This document shows positions 53,966 through 64,000 of a stretch of DNA of 64,000 nucleotides, piece after piece (positions within the stretch are counted from its first letter, which is position 1; each line of letters begins with the position of its first letter). The DNA is from Mycolicibacterium frederiksbergense (GTDB lineage: Bacteria > Actinomycetota > Actinomycetes > Mycobacteriales > Mycobacteriaceae): positions 3,142,107-3,206,106 of the forward strand of contig NZ_CP038799.1 of the NCBI RefSeq assembly GCF_012223425.1. Reading direction: 5' to 3'. The notes under the pieces are model-generated. The model was not told the origin of the DNA. It did not search any database and was given only the letters and a program-made list of their open reading frames with translations. Both the position numbers and the translations under genes were made by a program.

Positions 53966-55168
53966 ATGACCGATCCGTCCCGCGGCGTGCGCGTTCGACG
54001 CGTCAACCGCAGGCCGGGTTGGGTCCTGCTGACGGCGTTGCTGGTGCTCGCCATCGTTGCCAGCACGGTGCTGGTCTTCACCAATCGGGTCGAGTTGCTC
54101 AAACTCGCCGTGGTGCTGGCGTTGTGGGCGGCGGTCGCCGCGGCGTTCGTCTCGTTCATCTATCGGCGGCAGAGCGATCTCGACCAGGCCAAGGTGCGCG
54201 ACCTCAAATACGTCTACGACCTTCAGCTGGATCGCGAAATATCCGCGCGCCGCGAGTACGAACTGGCGGTCGAGGCCCAGCTGCGCCGCGAGCTGTCGGC
54301 GGAGTTACGGGCCCAGGCCGCCGACGAGGTGGCCGCGCTGCGGGCCGAACTCGCCGCGCTGCGCACCAACCTGGAGATCCTGTTCGACACCGACCTGGAC
54401 CACCGGCCCGCGCTGGAGACCGAGCGCCCCGCCGGCCGGGTGATCGCCAGCCGCATCGACACCCCGGTGCGCGCGGAGTTTCTCCCACCACCCCGCCCGG
54501 CGCGCGAACCGCGCACCGAGGAAAGCCCGATCATCGACGTGCCGGCCGAACCGCACCCCCCGGAATATCAATGGGCACCTCCCGAACCGGTCGGGCCCGA
54601 GCCGGTCGCTCCCGACCTGTTCGGTGGGGCGCATCGACGGGCGTCGGACGCCGAGGAGCCCGCACCCTGGCAGCGCCGCGCGGCCACGTCCCAGCCGCCG
54701 CCACCGCCGCCACCTGCTGCCCCGCCGATCCCGGAGCCGGCCGCCGCGCAGTGGTCGCCGCCTCCGGCCGCCACCTGGGAGCCGCCCCCGGCCCCGGAGC
54801 CGACCCCCCGCGCCGAGCAGCCGGCCCCGGAGACACCGGAGCGCCGTGGCCGCCATTACGGCTCGGACACCGAATCCACCCCGCCGCCGCGCCGCTCCCG
54901 GCACGCCGTGCCCGGCGAAACCGGTCCGCCGCCGCCGCGGACCCGCCGGGCGGCCCCGCCGGACCGTGAGCCCCCGGCTCCGCCGGTGCCGTCGCCCACC
55001 CCGCCGCCCGCGGCCCGCCACCGCAGCGCCGAGGAACTGCAGCGCGCAGCCGAGCAGCCGGAGCCCGAAGGCGGTCAGCACGCCGGTGGTCAGCCGGTTT
55101 CCGAATTGCTCTCGCGCCTGCAGGCAACCCCCACCGGCGGTGGCCGGCGCCGACGCCGCGAGGAGTGA
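53966..55168 (+). CDS. Proline-rich membrane protein (Rv3604c type)
   Basis: A 400-residue protein. Two adjacent membrane helices (about residues 20-37 and 46-65) are followed by an Arg/Glu-rich coiled-coil stretch (about 72-135) containing repeated Ala/Arg heptads. A long disordered region rich in Pro, Ala, Glu and Arg (about 150-400) ends in basic GGRRRRREE. The function is unknown. Length and composition match M. tuberculosis Rv3604c. The cytoplasmic tail suggests a scaffold, possibly phosphorylated. It has its own -10 box. Confidence 0.85.
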   Translation: MTDPSRGVRVRRVNRRPGWVLLTALLVLAIVASTVLVFTNRVELLKLAVVLALWAAVAAAFVSFIYRRQSDLDQAKVRDLKYVYDLQLDREISARREYELAVEAQLRRELSAELRAQAADEVAALRAELAALRTNLEILFDTDLDHRPALETERPAGRVIASRIDTPVRAEFLPPPRPAREPRTEESPIIDVPAEPHPPEYQWAPPEPVGPEPVAPDLFGGAHRRASDAEEPAPWQRRAATSQPPPPPPPAAPPIPEPAAAQWSPPPAATWEPPPAPEPTPRAEQPAPETPERRGRHYGSDTESTPPPRRSRHAVPGETGPPPPRTRRAAPPDREPPAPPVPSPTPPPAARHRSAEELQRAAEQPEPEGGQHAGGQPVSELLSRLQATPTGGGRRRRREE

Positions 55169-55170
55169 GC

Positions 55171-55212
55171 TAGGCTCTCCCCGACCGTGCGGTACCCGGA
55201 TAAGGGACCGCA
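55171..55212 (+). promoter_or_regulatory. Promoter and leader hairpin of the panC operon
   Basis: TAGGCT (55171-55176) is a -10 candidate giving a transcript start near 55183. The leader then folds a 9-bp hairpin: TGCGGT plus CCC (55188-55197, one bulged A) pair with GGG plus ACCGCA (55204-55212), 36 nt before the start codon. Its role in control is open. Confidence 0.45.
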
Positions 55213-55248
55213 ACGTTTATCACGACTGAATTTGCGAGGTCGTCTGTC

Positions 55249-56172
55249 ATGGTCGACGGACTCCGTCCGGCGCGGCTCACTGTCGGCATCATCTCGGCCG
55301 GCCGGGTGGGAACCGCTCTCGGCGTGGCGCTTGAGCGCGCCGAACATGTCGTGGTGGCCTGCAGTGCCATCTCCAACCAGTCCCGCGAACGCGCGGCCGC
55401 CAGACTCCCCGACACCGCCGTGCTGCCCGTGCAGGACGTCGCGGCGCGGGCAGAACTGCTGCTCATCGCGGTGCCGGACGCCGAACTGGTGGCGCTGATC
55501 TCCGGGCTGGCCGCCACCGACGCGGTGCGTCCCGGCACGATCGTGGTGCACACCTCGGGGATGAACGGGGTCGGCGTACTCGAACCGTTGACGGCCCAGG
55601 GCTGCATCCCGCTGGCCATCCACCCCGCGATGACCTTCACCGGCTCCGATGAGGACATCGCCCGGCTGCCCGACACCTGTTTCGGGGTCACCGCGCTCGA
55701 CGAGATCGGTTACGCGATCGGTCAGGCGCTGGTCCTGGAGATCGGCGGTGAACCATTCCGGGTCCGCGAGGACGCCCGCATGCTGTACCACTCGGCGCTG
55801 GCGCACGCCGGCAACCATCTGATCACCGTCATGCTCGACGCGGTCGAGGCGCTGCGCTCCGCGCTGCGCGGCCAGGAGCTGCTCGGTCAAGAACTCGTCG
55901 GTGACGCACCCGGCGGACTCGCCGAGCGCATCGTCGGCCCGCTCGCCCGGGCCTCGCTGGAGAACGCCCTGCAGCGGGGACAGGCGGCGCTGACCGGGCC
56001 GGTGGCCCGCGGTGACGCGGTCGCTGTGGCCGCACATCTGCGCGCCTTCGGTGAGGTGGATCCCGAACTGGCGCAGGCATATCGATCCAACTCACTGCGC
56101 ACCGCTCAGCGGGCGCACGCACCGAAGGACGTGTTCGACGTGCTGACCACACCCGGGACGGGGCAGAAGTGA
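55249..56172 (+). CDS. Rossmann-fold DUF2520 protein (Rv3603c type)
   Basis: A 307-residue protein with an N-terminal Rossmann-like domain (VGIISAGRVGTALG, about residues 9-22) and a C-terminal DUF2520 domain (about 135-260), related to 6-phosphogluconate/ketopantoate-type dehydrogenases. Its place directly before panC, with a 4-bp overlap, suggests a pantothenate role. Supplying ketopantoate reductase activity is an attractive guess if panE is missing elsewhere. It corresponds to M. tuberculosis Rv3603c. Confidence 0.87.
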   Translation: MVDGLRPARLTVGIISAGRVGTALGVALERAEHVVVACSAISNQSRERAAARLPDTAVLPVQDVAARAELLLIAVPDAELVALISGLAATDAVRPGTIVVHTSGMNGVGVLEPLTAQGCIPLAIHPAMTFTGSDEDIARLPDTCFGVTALDEIGYAIGQALVLEIGGEPFRVREDARMLYHSALAHAGNHLITVMLDAVEALRSALRGQELLGQELVGDAPGGLAERIVGPLARASLENALQRGQAALTGPVARGDAVAVAAHLRAFGEVDPELAQAYRSNSLRTAQRAHAPKDVFDVLTTPGTGQK

Positions 56173-57104
56173 CCGACCGCAAACCGCCGGCCTACGCCGC
56201 CGGTGAACTGAATGTCTACACCCGGCCTGCCGATATCGCGGACGTCACCAGGGCGCTGCGGGGGGCCGGCAGGCGGGTCATGCTGGTGCCGACGATGGGC
56301 GCGCTGCACGAGGGCCACCTCACGCTGGTCCGGCACGCCCAGCGCATTCCCGGTGCGGTGGTGGTGGTTTCGATCTTCGTCAATCCGCTGCAATTCGGTG
56401 CCGGCGAGGATCTCGACGCTTACCCGCGCACGCTGGAGGACGATCTCGCGGCACTGCGGGCAGAGGGGGTGCAGATCGCCTTCACGCCGACCGCGGCGGA
56501 TATGTACCCGGCCGGCCCACGCACCAGCGTGCACCCGGGGGCCCTCGGTGCAGAACTGGAAGGCGCCTCCCGGCCAACACATTTCGCCGGCATGCTGACC
56601 GTCGTCATGAAGTTGCTGCAGATCGTCGGGCCGGATCACGCGTTCTTCGGTGAGAAGGACTATCAGCAATTGGTGTTGATCCGCCAGATGGCCGACGACC
56701 TGAACCTCGGTGCCCGCATCGTTGGGGTGCCGATCGTGCGAGAGGCCGACGGACTGGCCATGTCCTCGCGCAACCGCTACCTCGACCAGGAGCAGCGCGA
56801 ACAGGCTTGTGCCATACCGTCGGCGCTGCTGGCCGGCATGTACGCCGCGGGCGAGGGTGTCGATGCCGCACTGGACGCGGCCCGGTCCGTGCTCGACGAG
56901 GTCCCGGCGATCAGCGTCGACTATCTGGAGGTGCGCAACACCTGGCTGGGGCCGGCGCCGCAGACCGGAGCAGCCCGGCTGCTGGTCGCGGTTCGCCTCG
57001 GCGGCACCCGACTGTTGGACAACATCGCCATCGACATCGGGGTGCCCTCGGGCACCGGTCCGGATGTCGCGTACGACGAACACGAATTGCCCTGGAGGAA
57101 CTGA
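56169..57104 (+). CDS. panC: Pantoate-beta-alanine ligase (pantothenate synthetase)
   Basis: A 311-residue enzyme forming pantothenate from pantoate, beta-alanine and ATP. The HIGH-like nucleotide motif is PTMGALHEGH (about residues 39-48). GPDHAFFGEKDYQQL (about 153-167) binds substrate, and the KMSKS-equivalent is MSSRNRYL (about 196-203). The length and start fit M. tuberculosis PanC (Rv3602c). The stop shares one base with the panD start, giving tight coupling with the beta-alanine supplier. Confidence 0.97.
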   Translation: MTDRKPPAYAAGELNVYTRPADIADVTRALRGAGRRVMLVPTMGALHEGHLTLVRHAQRIPGAVVVVSIFVNPLQFGAGEDLDAYPRTLEDDLAALRAEGVQIAFTPTAADMYPAGPRTSVHPGALGAELEGASRPTHFAGMLTVVMKLLQIVGPDHAFFGEKDYQQLVLIRQMADDLNLGARIVGVPIVREADGLAMSSRNRYLDQEQREQACAIPSALLAGMYAAGEGVDAALDAARSVLDEVPAISVDYLEVRNTWLGPAPQTGAARLLVAVRLGGTRLLDNIAIDIGVPSGTGPDVAYDEHELPWRN

Positions 57105-57511
57105 TGTTACGGACGATGCTGAAATCGAAGATTCACCGCGCCACGGTGACCCAGGCCGACCTGCACTACGTGGGTTCGGTGACCATCGACGCGGACCTGA
57201 TGGATGCGGCCGACCTGCTCGAAGGTGAACAGGTCACCATCGTCGACATCGACAACGGCAACCGGCTGATCACCTACGCCATCACCGGGGAGCGTGGCAG
57301 CGGTGTGATCGGGATCAACGGCGCTGCAGCGCATCTGGTGCATCCAGGAGATCTGGTCATCCTCATCGCCTACGGCACCATGGAGGACGCGCAGGCGCGC
57401 GAGTACCAGCCCAGGATCGTCTTCGTCGACGCCGGGAACCGTCAGATCGATTTGGGCGCCGACCCCGCCCACGTGCCGGCCGATGCGTCCGGCCTGATGT
57501 CGCCGCGCTGA
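57104..57511 (+). CDS. panD: Aspartate 1-decarboxylase
   Basis: A 135-residue pyruvoyl enzyme making beta-alanine from aspartate. The self-cleavage site Gly24-Ser25 is in YVGSVTID, and Lys9, Tyr58-region and GERGSGVIGINGAAAHL residues are conserved. A GGAGG ribosome site precedes the ATG. The C-terminal tail (GLMSPR), where M. tuberculosis PanD binds pyrazinoic acid, is present but differs slightly. The stop overlaps the coaX start by one base. Confidence 0.97.
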   Translation: MLRTMLKSKIHRATVTQADLHYVGSVTIDADLMDAADLLEGEQVTIVDIDNGNRLITYAITGERGSGVIGINGAAAHLVHPGDLVILIAYGTMEDAQAREYQPRIVFVDAGNRQIDLGADPAHVPADASGLMSPR

Positions 57512-58314
57512 TGCTGCTCGCCATAGACGTCCGTAACACGCACACCATCGTCGGGCTCATCTCCGGTACGGGCGAGAACGCGAAAGTAGTGCAGCACTGG
57601 CGGATCCGCACCGAATCGGAAGTGACCGCCGACGAACTGGCGCTCACCATCGACGGTCTGGTCGGTGAGGATGTCGAGCGGCTGACGGGTGCGGCGGCGC
57701 TGTCGACGGTGCCCTCGGTGTTGCACGAGATCAGGCTGATGCTGGAGCAGTATTGGCCCGCGGTGCCGCAGGTCCTCATCGAGCCGGGGGTCCGTACCGG
57801 GATCCCGCTGCTGGTGGACAACCCCAAGGAAGTCGGGGCCGATCGGATCGTCAACTGCCTGGCTGCCTTTCACAAGTACAACTCGCCGGCCATCGTGGTC
57901 GACCTCGGTTCCTCCATCTGTGTCGATGTGGTGTCGGCCAAGGGGGAGTTCCTCGGCGGCGCCATCGCGCCGGGAGTGCAGGTGTCCTCCGATGCCGCGG
58001 CCGCCAGATCGGCAGCCCTGCGGCGGGTGGAGTTGACCCGTCCGCGCTCGGTGATCGGCAAGAACACCGTGGAGTGCATGCAGGCCGGTGCGGTGTTCGG
58101 ATTCGCCTCCCTGGTGGACGGACTGGTGGAGCGCATCCGCGCCGATGTGGAGGGTTTCGGCGGCAGCGACGTCGCGGTGGTCGCGACCGGGAACTCCGCT
58201 CCGCTGGTGCTGCCCGATCTGCGCACCGTCGGACATTACGACCAGCATCTGACCTTGGAGGGGCTGCGGTTGGTGTTCGAGCGCAACCGCGACAACCAGC
58301 GCGGCCGCCGCTGA
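57511..58314 (+). CDS. coaX: Type III pantothenate kinase
   Basis: A 267-residue ASKHA-fold kinase phosphorylating pantothenate, the first step to CoA. The phosphate-binding start is AIDVRNTHTIVG (residues 4-15). GADRIVNCLAA (about 109-119) and VVDLGSSICVDVV (about 129-141) carry the catalytic Asp. Its phosphate-binding loop reads DVRNT rather than the common DxGNT, as in M. tuberculosis CoaX (Rv3600c), where the protein is reported inactive. A functional CoaA may exist elsewhere in the genome. Confidence 0.95.
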   Translation: MLLAIDVRNTHTIVGLISGTGENAKVVQHWRIRTESEVTADELALTIDGLVGEDVERLTGAAALSTVPSVLHEIRLMLEQYWPAVPQVLIEPGVRTGIPLLVDNPKEVGADRIVNCLAAFHKYNSPAIVVDLGSSICVDVVSAKGEFLGGAIAPGVQVSSDAAAARSAALRRVELTRPRSVIGKNTVECMQAGAVFGFASLVDGLVERIRADVEGFGGSDVAVVATGNSAPLVLPDLRTVGHYDQHLTLEGLRLVFERNRDNQRGRR

Positions 58315-58315
58315 T

Positions 58316-58329
58316 TAAGCTGGCTGTCC
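58316..58329 (+). promoter_or_regulatory. -10 box of lysS
   Basis: TAAGCT (58316-58321) is a TAnnnT box overlapping the coaX stop region and ending 8 nt before the GTG of lysS. A leaderless lysS mRNA is predicted besides read-through from the pan operon. Confidence 0.4.
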
Positions 58330-59859
58330 GTGAGTTCTTCTGACGTGCCTGCCGCCCCGCCCCAGCCCGAGCACGACGACACCCCGGAGCAGTACCGGAT
58401 CCGTCAGGCCAAGCGCGAGCGGCTGCTCGCCGAGGGTCGTGACCCGTATCCGGTGCAGGTGGCGCGCACCCATTCGCTGGCCGAACTGCGGGCGGCCTAC
58501 CCGGATCTGCCGGTGGACGCCCAGACCGGCGATGTCGTCGGCGTCGCGGCCCGGGTGGTGTTCGCCCGCAACTCCGGAAAGCTGTGTTTCGCCACCCTGC
58601 AGGACGGCGACGGAACCCAGTTGCAGCTGATGGTCAGCCTGGCAGAGGTGGGCCAGGAGTCATTGGATGCCTGGAAGGCGGACGTCGACCTCGGCGACAT
58701 CGTCTTCGCGCACGGACAGGTCATCAGTTCGAAGCGCGGGGAACTGTCTGTGCTGGCGGATTCCTGGCAAATAGTCTCCAAGGCGTTGCGGCCGCTCCCG
58801 GTGGCTCACAAGGAGATGAGTGAAGAATCGCGGGTGCGGCAGCGCTACGTGGACCTCATCGTCCGGCCCGAGGCGCGCACCATCGCCCGGCAGCGCATCG
58901 CGGTCGTGCGGGCGGTGCGATCGGCGCTGGAGCGCCGCGGGTTCCTCGAGGTCGAGACACCGATGCTGCAGACCCTGCCCGGCGGCGCGGCGGCCAGGCC
59001 GTTCATCACCCACTCCAATGCCCTCGACGCCGACCTGTATCTGCGAATCGCGCCGGAGTTGTTCCTCAAGCGCTGTCTCGTCGGTGGTTTCGAGAAGGTT
59101 TTCGAGCTCAACCGGAACTTTCGCAACGAGGGTGCGGATTCCACACATTCTCCGGAATTTGCGATGCTGGAGACTTATCAGGCCTACGGCACATATGACG
59201 ATTCCGCGACCGTCACCCGTGAACTGATTCAAGAAGTGGCCGATGAGGCCCTCGGTACGCGCGAGGTCCAGCTGCCCGACGGCAGTACCTATGACTTGGA
59301 CGGCGAATGGCAGACGCTGGAAATGTATCCGTCGCTGTCGGCGGCACTCGGTGAAGAGATCACCCCGGACACCGACCTGCCACATCTGTTGTCCATCGCC
59401 GAACGTCTTGAGATCGAGATTCCCGCCGACCGCGGTTATGGACACGGGAAATTGGTCGAGGAACTGTGGGAGCACACGGTCGGAGAAACGCTGTGGGCGC
59501 CGACCTTCGTCCGTGACTTCCCGGTGGAGACGAGCCCACTGACACGCGCTCATCGCAGCATTCCGGGCGTCACCGAGAAGTGGGATCTCTATGTGCGCAA
59601 ATTCGAATTGGCCACCGGATACTCCGAGCTCATCGACCCGGTGATTCAGCGCGAACGTTTTGTCGCGCAGGCCGCTGCGGCCGCCGCCGGTGATGATGAG
59701 GCGATGCGCCTCGACGAGGATTTCCTCGCCGCTTTGGAGTACGCGATGCCGCCGACCACGGGTACCGGAATGGGTATTGACCGTCTCTTGATGGCTTTGA
59801 CGGGGCTGACGATTAGAGAGACCGTTTTGTTCCCGATTGTGCGCAGACACTCAAACTGA
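58330..59859 (+). CDS. lysS: Lysyl-tRNA synthetase (class II)
   Basis: A 509-residue enzyme charging tRNA-Lys. An N-terminal OB-fold anticodon domain (about residues 60-165) precedes the catalytic core. Motif 1 is FLEVETPML (about 210-218), motif 2 is FRNEGADSTHSPEF (about 265-278) with the ATP-binding Arg, and motif 3 is GTGMGIDRLLMALTG (about 477-491). It matches M. tuberculosis Rv3598c. The last 700 bp use noticeably more A/T-ending codons than the first half, a trend continuing into lsr2. Confidence 0.97.
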   Translation: MSSSDVPAAPPQPEHDDTPEQYRIRQAKRERLLAEGRDPYPVQVARTHSLAELRAAYPDLPVDAQTGDVVGVAARVVFARNSGKLCFATLQDGDGTQLQLMVSLAEVGQESLDAWKADVDLGDIVFAHGQVISSKRGELSVLADSWQIVSKALRPLPVAHKEMSEESRVRQRYVDLIVRPEARTIARQRIAVVRAVRSALERRGFLEVETPMLQTLPGGAAARPFITHSNALDADLYLRIAPELFLKRCLVGGFEKVFELNRNFRNEGADSTHSPEFAMLETYQAYGTYDDSATVTRELIQEVADEALGTREVQLPDGSTYDLDGEWQTLEMYPSLSAALGEEITPDTDLPHLLSIAERLEIEIPADRGYGHGKLVEELWEHTVGETLWAPTFVRDFPVETSPLTRAHRSIPGVTEKWDLYVRKFELATGYSELIDPVIQRERFVAQAAAAAAGDDEAMRLDEDFLAALEYAMPPTTGTGMGIDRLLMALTGLTIRETVLFPIVRRHSN

Positions 59860-59966
59860 CTGCATATCCGCCAGTGGTTGTTGAATGAATTCCATCCGTA
59901 TGCAAGCATTACCGCAGGGGTCCGGGGTGAATCTGCGAGTGGCCACAGAAGGGTCGTGTGAGCTAT

Positions 59967-60308
59967 ATGGCGAAGAAAGTCACCGTCACACTGGTTGACG
60001 ATTTTGACGGCGAAGCGGCGGCAGATGAGACCGTGGAATTCGCGCTCGACGGTGTGAGCTATGAGATCGATCTTTCTTCGAAAAACGCTGCCAAACTGCG
60101 CGGCGACCTCAAACAGTGGGTGGAGGCCGGCCGCCGCGTCGGAGGCCGCCGCCGGGGACGTTCGGCGGGAACGGGTCGCGGCCGCGCCGCGATCGACCGT
60201 GAGCAGAGCGCGGCCATCCGGGAATGGGCGCGGCGCAACGGTCACAATGTGTCGACCCGCGGGCGTATTCCGGCCGAGGTCATCGACGCATTCCACGCCG
60301 CGACATAA
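59967..60308 (+). CDS. lsr2: Nucleoid-associated protein Lsr2
   Basis: A 113-residue H-NS-like protein that bridges AT-rich DNA and silences horizontally gained genes. The N-terminal dimerisation domain (KKVTVTLVDDFDGE, residues 3-16, to about 55) is joined by an Arg/Gly-rich linker to the C-terminal DNA-binding domain with the AT-hook-like RGR core (TRGRIPAEV, about 96-104). It is nearly identical to M. tuberculosis Lsr2 (Rv3597c). The ATG at 59967 matches it. The 107-bp upstream gap is AT-richer than its surroundings, as expected if Lsr2 binds its own promoter. Confidence 0.98.
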   Translation: MAKKVTVTLVDDFDGEAAADETVEFALDGVSYEIDLSSKNAAKLRGDLKQWVEAGRRVGGRRRGRSAGTGRGRAAIDREQSAAIREWARRNGHNVSTRGRIPAEVIDAFHAAT

Positions 60309-60375
60309 ATTGACCCACGCAAAATAACGGTCGGTAGCCAGCTCTCTTTCGCCCACGACCGGGCCGCTCCGCTGC

Positions 60376-60390
60376 TTCGCTCACGGCGAA
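60376..60390. promoter_or_regulatory. ClgR-like operator upstream of clpC1
   Basis: TTCGC-TCACG-GCGAA is a perfect inverted repeat. It fits the actinobacterial ClgR consensus CGCYNANRGCG followed by two A/T and C/G, and lies 190 bp before clpC1. ClgR is known to activate clp genes in corynebacteria and mycobacteria. The 272-bp gap 60309-60580 otherwise shows no gene; the clpC1 promoter lies between this site and the start. Confidence 0.65.
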
Positions 60391-60580
60391 CTCGTCAAAG
60401 TGCTTTTCCGGAAACGTTCGGCGTGTGCTGGGCGTTATGCCACAGACGGCGGTAGCAAGGCCCGACACCAAGAGGGGCACGGGTTTCCCCCGACCACTAC
60501 AGTGGACGGCAGGTGCGGTGCCTGTGCAGTTCCTGTACAGCGCACGTGGCCGCCCTATGTGAGGAAGCGCAGGTAAACCG

Positions 60581-63103
<2,523 letters not shown>

Positions 63104-63116
63104 CAGTTACACGCAC

Positions 63117-63151
63117 AAAGCCCCCGACCGGAGCATCCGGCCGGGGGCTTT
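63117..63151 (+). terminator. Intrinsic terminator after clpC1
   Basis: A 15-bp stem with one mismatch is formed by 63117-63131 (AAAGCCCCCGACCGG) and 63137-63151 (CCGGCCGGGGGCTTT) around AGCAT, 13 bp after the clpC1 stop. The right arm ends in TTT. It is the clearest terminator in the window and isolates clpC1 from the cobalamin riboswitch. Confidence 0.9.
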
Positions 63152-63174
63152 GGCGTAGTATCCGTACTGCTCTC

Positions 63175-63244
63175 GACGGACAACGGAATCTGGTGTAATC
63201 CCAGAACGGTCGCGCCACTGTGAAAGTCAGACCCGAAGCCCGTC
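63175..63244 (+). promoter_or_regulatory. Cobalamin riboswitch
   Basis: The B12-box core GCCACTGTGA (63214-63223) and AGTCAGACCC (63225-63234) are present, with the upstream GGTGTAATCCC segment. A P1 stem pairs GACGG (63175-63179) with CCGTC (63240-63244). It lies 45 nt before cbtB. High adenosylcobalamin should lower expression, probably at translation because no terminator follows. Confidence 0.85.
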
Positions 63245-63289
63245 AACCCGCTTTTCTACCTGGGACGCGAATTCCCGAAAGGATCGGAT

Positions 63290-63514
63290 ATGACTTCTGC
63301 TGAGGCATCCAAGGCGCCTGGCGCCCGGGCCCGCGCCATCGACCTCTCCGCCGCCTCCGCGGTGGTGTGGCTGTCGGCGACTGCCTTCCTGGCACTGCTG
63401 GTGCTGTATTTCGTCGGCATGGATCAGGGTGCGACATCGGTCTTCGGGGCCAACACCGTCATCCACGAGTTCGTGCACGACGCCCGGCATCTGCTCGGCT
63501 ACCCCTGCCACTAG
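63290..63514 (+). CDS. cbtB: CbtB family cobalt transporter subunit
   Basis: A 74-residue protein with one membrane helix (about residues 22-45) and a C-terminal metal-binding end with several His (HEFVHDARHLLGYPCH, 59-74), typical of CbtB. CbtB with CbtA is a proposed cobalt uptake system tied to B12 riboswitches. An AAAGGA ribosome site lies 9 nt before the ATG. The riboswitch directly upstream and cbtA 25 bp downstream support the call. Confidence 0.9.
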   Translation: MTSAEASKAPGARARAIDLSAASAVVWLSATAFLALLVLYFVGMDQGATSVFGANTVIHEFVHDARHLLGYPCH

Positions 63515-63538
63515 ACGCCGGAAGCAGAAACAACACCG

Positions 63539-64000
63539 ATGGAAAAACGAATCATCGGGCGCGGCCTGCTGGCCGGCGCCCTCGGCGGCGTACTCGCATT
63601 CGTCTGGTCCTGGATCTTCATCGAGCCGGTCATCGACCGTGCCATCGAGTTCGAGGACGGCGTCAGCGCAGCCCATGAGGCCATCGAACACGGTGGTCAT
63701 GCCCACGAGCACGGCGGCGGTGGTGGCATCGAGATCACCCGGACCGTGCAGTCGACGATCGGTCTCGGCTTCGGATTGGTGGCGTTCAGCGTCGCCATGG
63801 GCGCACTGCTCGCGGTGCTCTTCTGCGTGGCCTACGGACGCATCACCAGCCTCTCGGCTCGCGCGACGGCGGCCCTGCTGGCCGGCGGCATGCTGATCGC
63901 CCTGTGGATCGTGCCGTCCCTGAAGTACCCGCCGAACCCGCCGGCGGTCAGCCTGGACGAAAGCCTGCAGCAGCGCACCCTGTTGTACCTGCTGCTGACG
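63539..64000 (+). CDS. cbtA: CbtA family cobalt transporter subunit (partial, runs off window)
   Basis: The first 154 codons of a CbtA-type membrane protein; the frame is open to the window edge. Helices are predicted at about residues 8-28, 83-105 and 118-135. Between the first two is a His-rich loop (HGGHAHEHGG, about 54-63) that may collect the metal. With CbtB it probably imports cobalt for cobalamin synthesis. The ATG at 63539 follows cbtB by 24 bp. Confidence 0.88.
   Translation, partial: MEKRIIGRGLLAGALGGVLAFVWSWIFIEPVIDRAIEFEDGVSAAHEAIEHGGHAHEHGGGGGIEITRTVQSTIGLGFGLVAFSVAMGALLAVLFCVAYGRITSLSARATAALLAGGMLIALWIVPSLKYPPNPPAVSLDESLQQRTLLYLLLT

Noticed and set aside
60362..60381. Copy of the dispersed GAGCGAAGCGAC repeat before clpC1 (minus strand)
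   Set aside because: Only GAGCGAAGC matches; the following bases differ, and the same bases form a perfect ClgR-like dyad, which explains them better.

Overview
The window is GC-rich, almost fully coding DNA from a mycobacterium, most likely a rapidly growing Mycolicibacterium-type species. The evidence is a long run of genes in the order known from the M. tuberculosis chromosome. This runs from topA, a Rv3645-type adenylate cyclase and holB through the Rv3635-type membrane protein and galE1, then ppa, dacB, the Rv3626c-type protease, tilS, hpt, lpqG, a Rv3618-type monooxygenase and ephA. It finishes with ftsH, folE-folP1-folB-folK, panC-panD-coaX, lysS, lsr2 and clpC1. No insertion sequence, prophage or CRISPR array is visible, and the only RNA gene seen is tRNA-Thr(CGT).

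Region 1 (1-8.4 kb) is core: topA end, cyclase, holB, tRNA-Thr, an acyltransferase with a divergent TetR regulator, a small zinc-ribbon-like protein, a large membrane protein and galE1. Region 2 (8.5-18 kb) is accessory. It has an amidohydrolase-TetR pair and a tightly overlapping minus-strand operon: a Pls/PosA-type membrane NRPS, an M1 metallopeptidase and a Wzx/MATE-like transporter. The operon resembles the epsilon-poly-lysine loci of streptomycetes and is the most interesting system here.

Region 3 (18-37.5 kb) is a sugar-acid catabolic island. It encodes two glucarate-dehydratase-family enzymes, 5-dehydro-4-deoxyglucarate dehydratase and ketoglutarate-semialdehyde dehydrogenase, which together give glucarate to 2-oxoglutarate. 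It also has a complete peptide-type ABC importer, a TauE/SafE permease, LysR and IclR regulators and two 2-hydroxyacid dehydrogenases. A block holding a deazaflavin nitroreductase, PhoD, a TetR regulator and an MpaB-type oxygenase interrupts it.

Region 4 (37.4-48.6 kb) returns to core genes (ppa to ephA). It includes an SOS-box promoter before a small orphan gene, and an lpqG-ephA interval without the esx/PE/PPE genes found there in M. tuberculosis. Region 5 (48.7-64 kb) holds the FtsH/folate operon, the pantothenate/CoA operon, lysS, lsr2, clpC1 (with a ClgR-like palindrome and a strong terminator), and a cobalamin riboswitch controlling cbtB-cbtA, the latter running off the window.

Two themes recur. 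Many starts lie 6-8 nt after a TAnnnT -10 box, predicting leaderless mRNAs. A short GAGCGAAGCGAC-containing repeat sits at gene boundaries and in two places is translated into protein termini.
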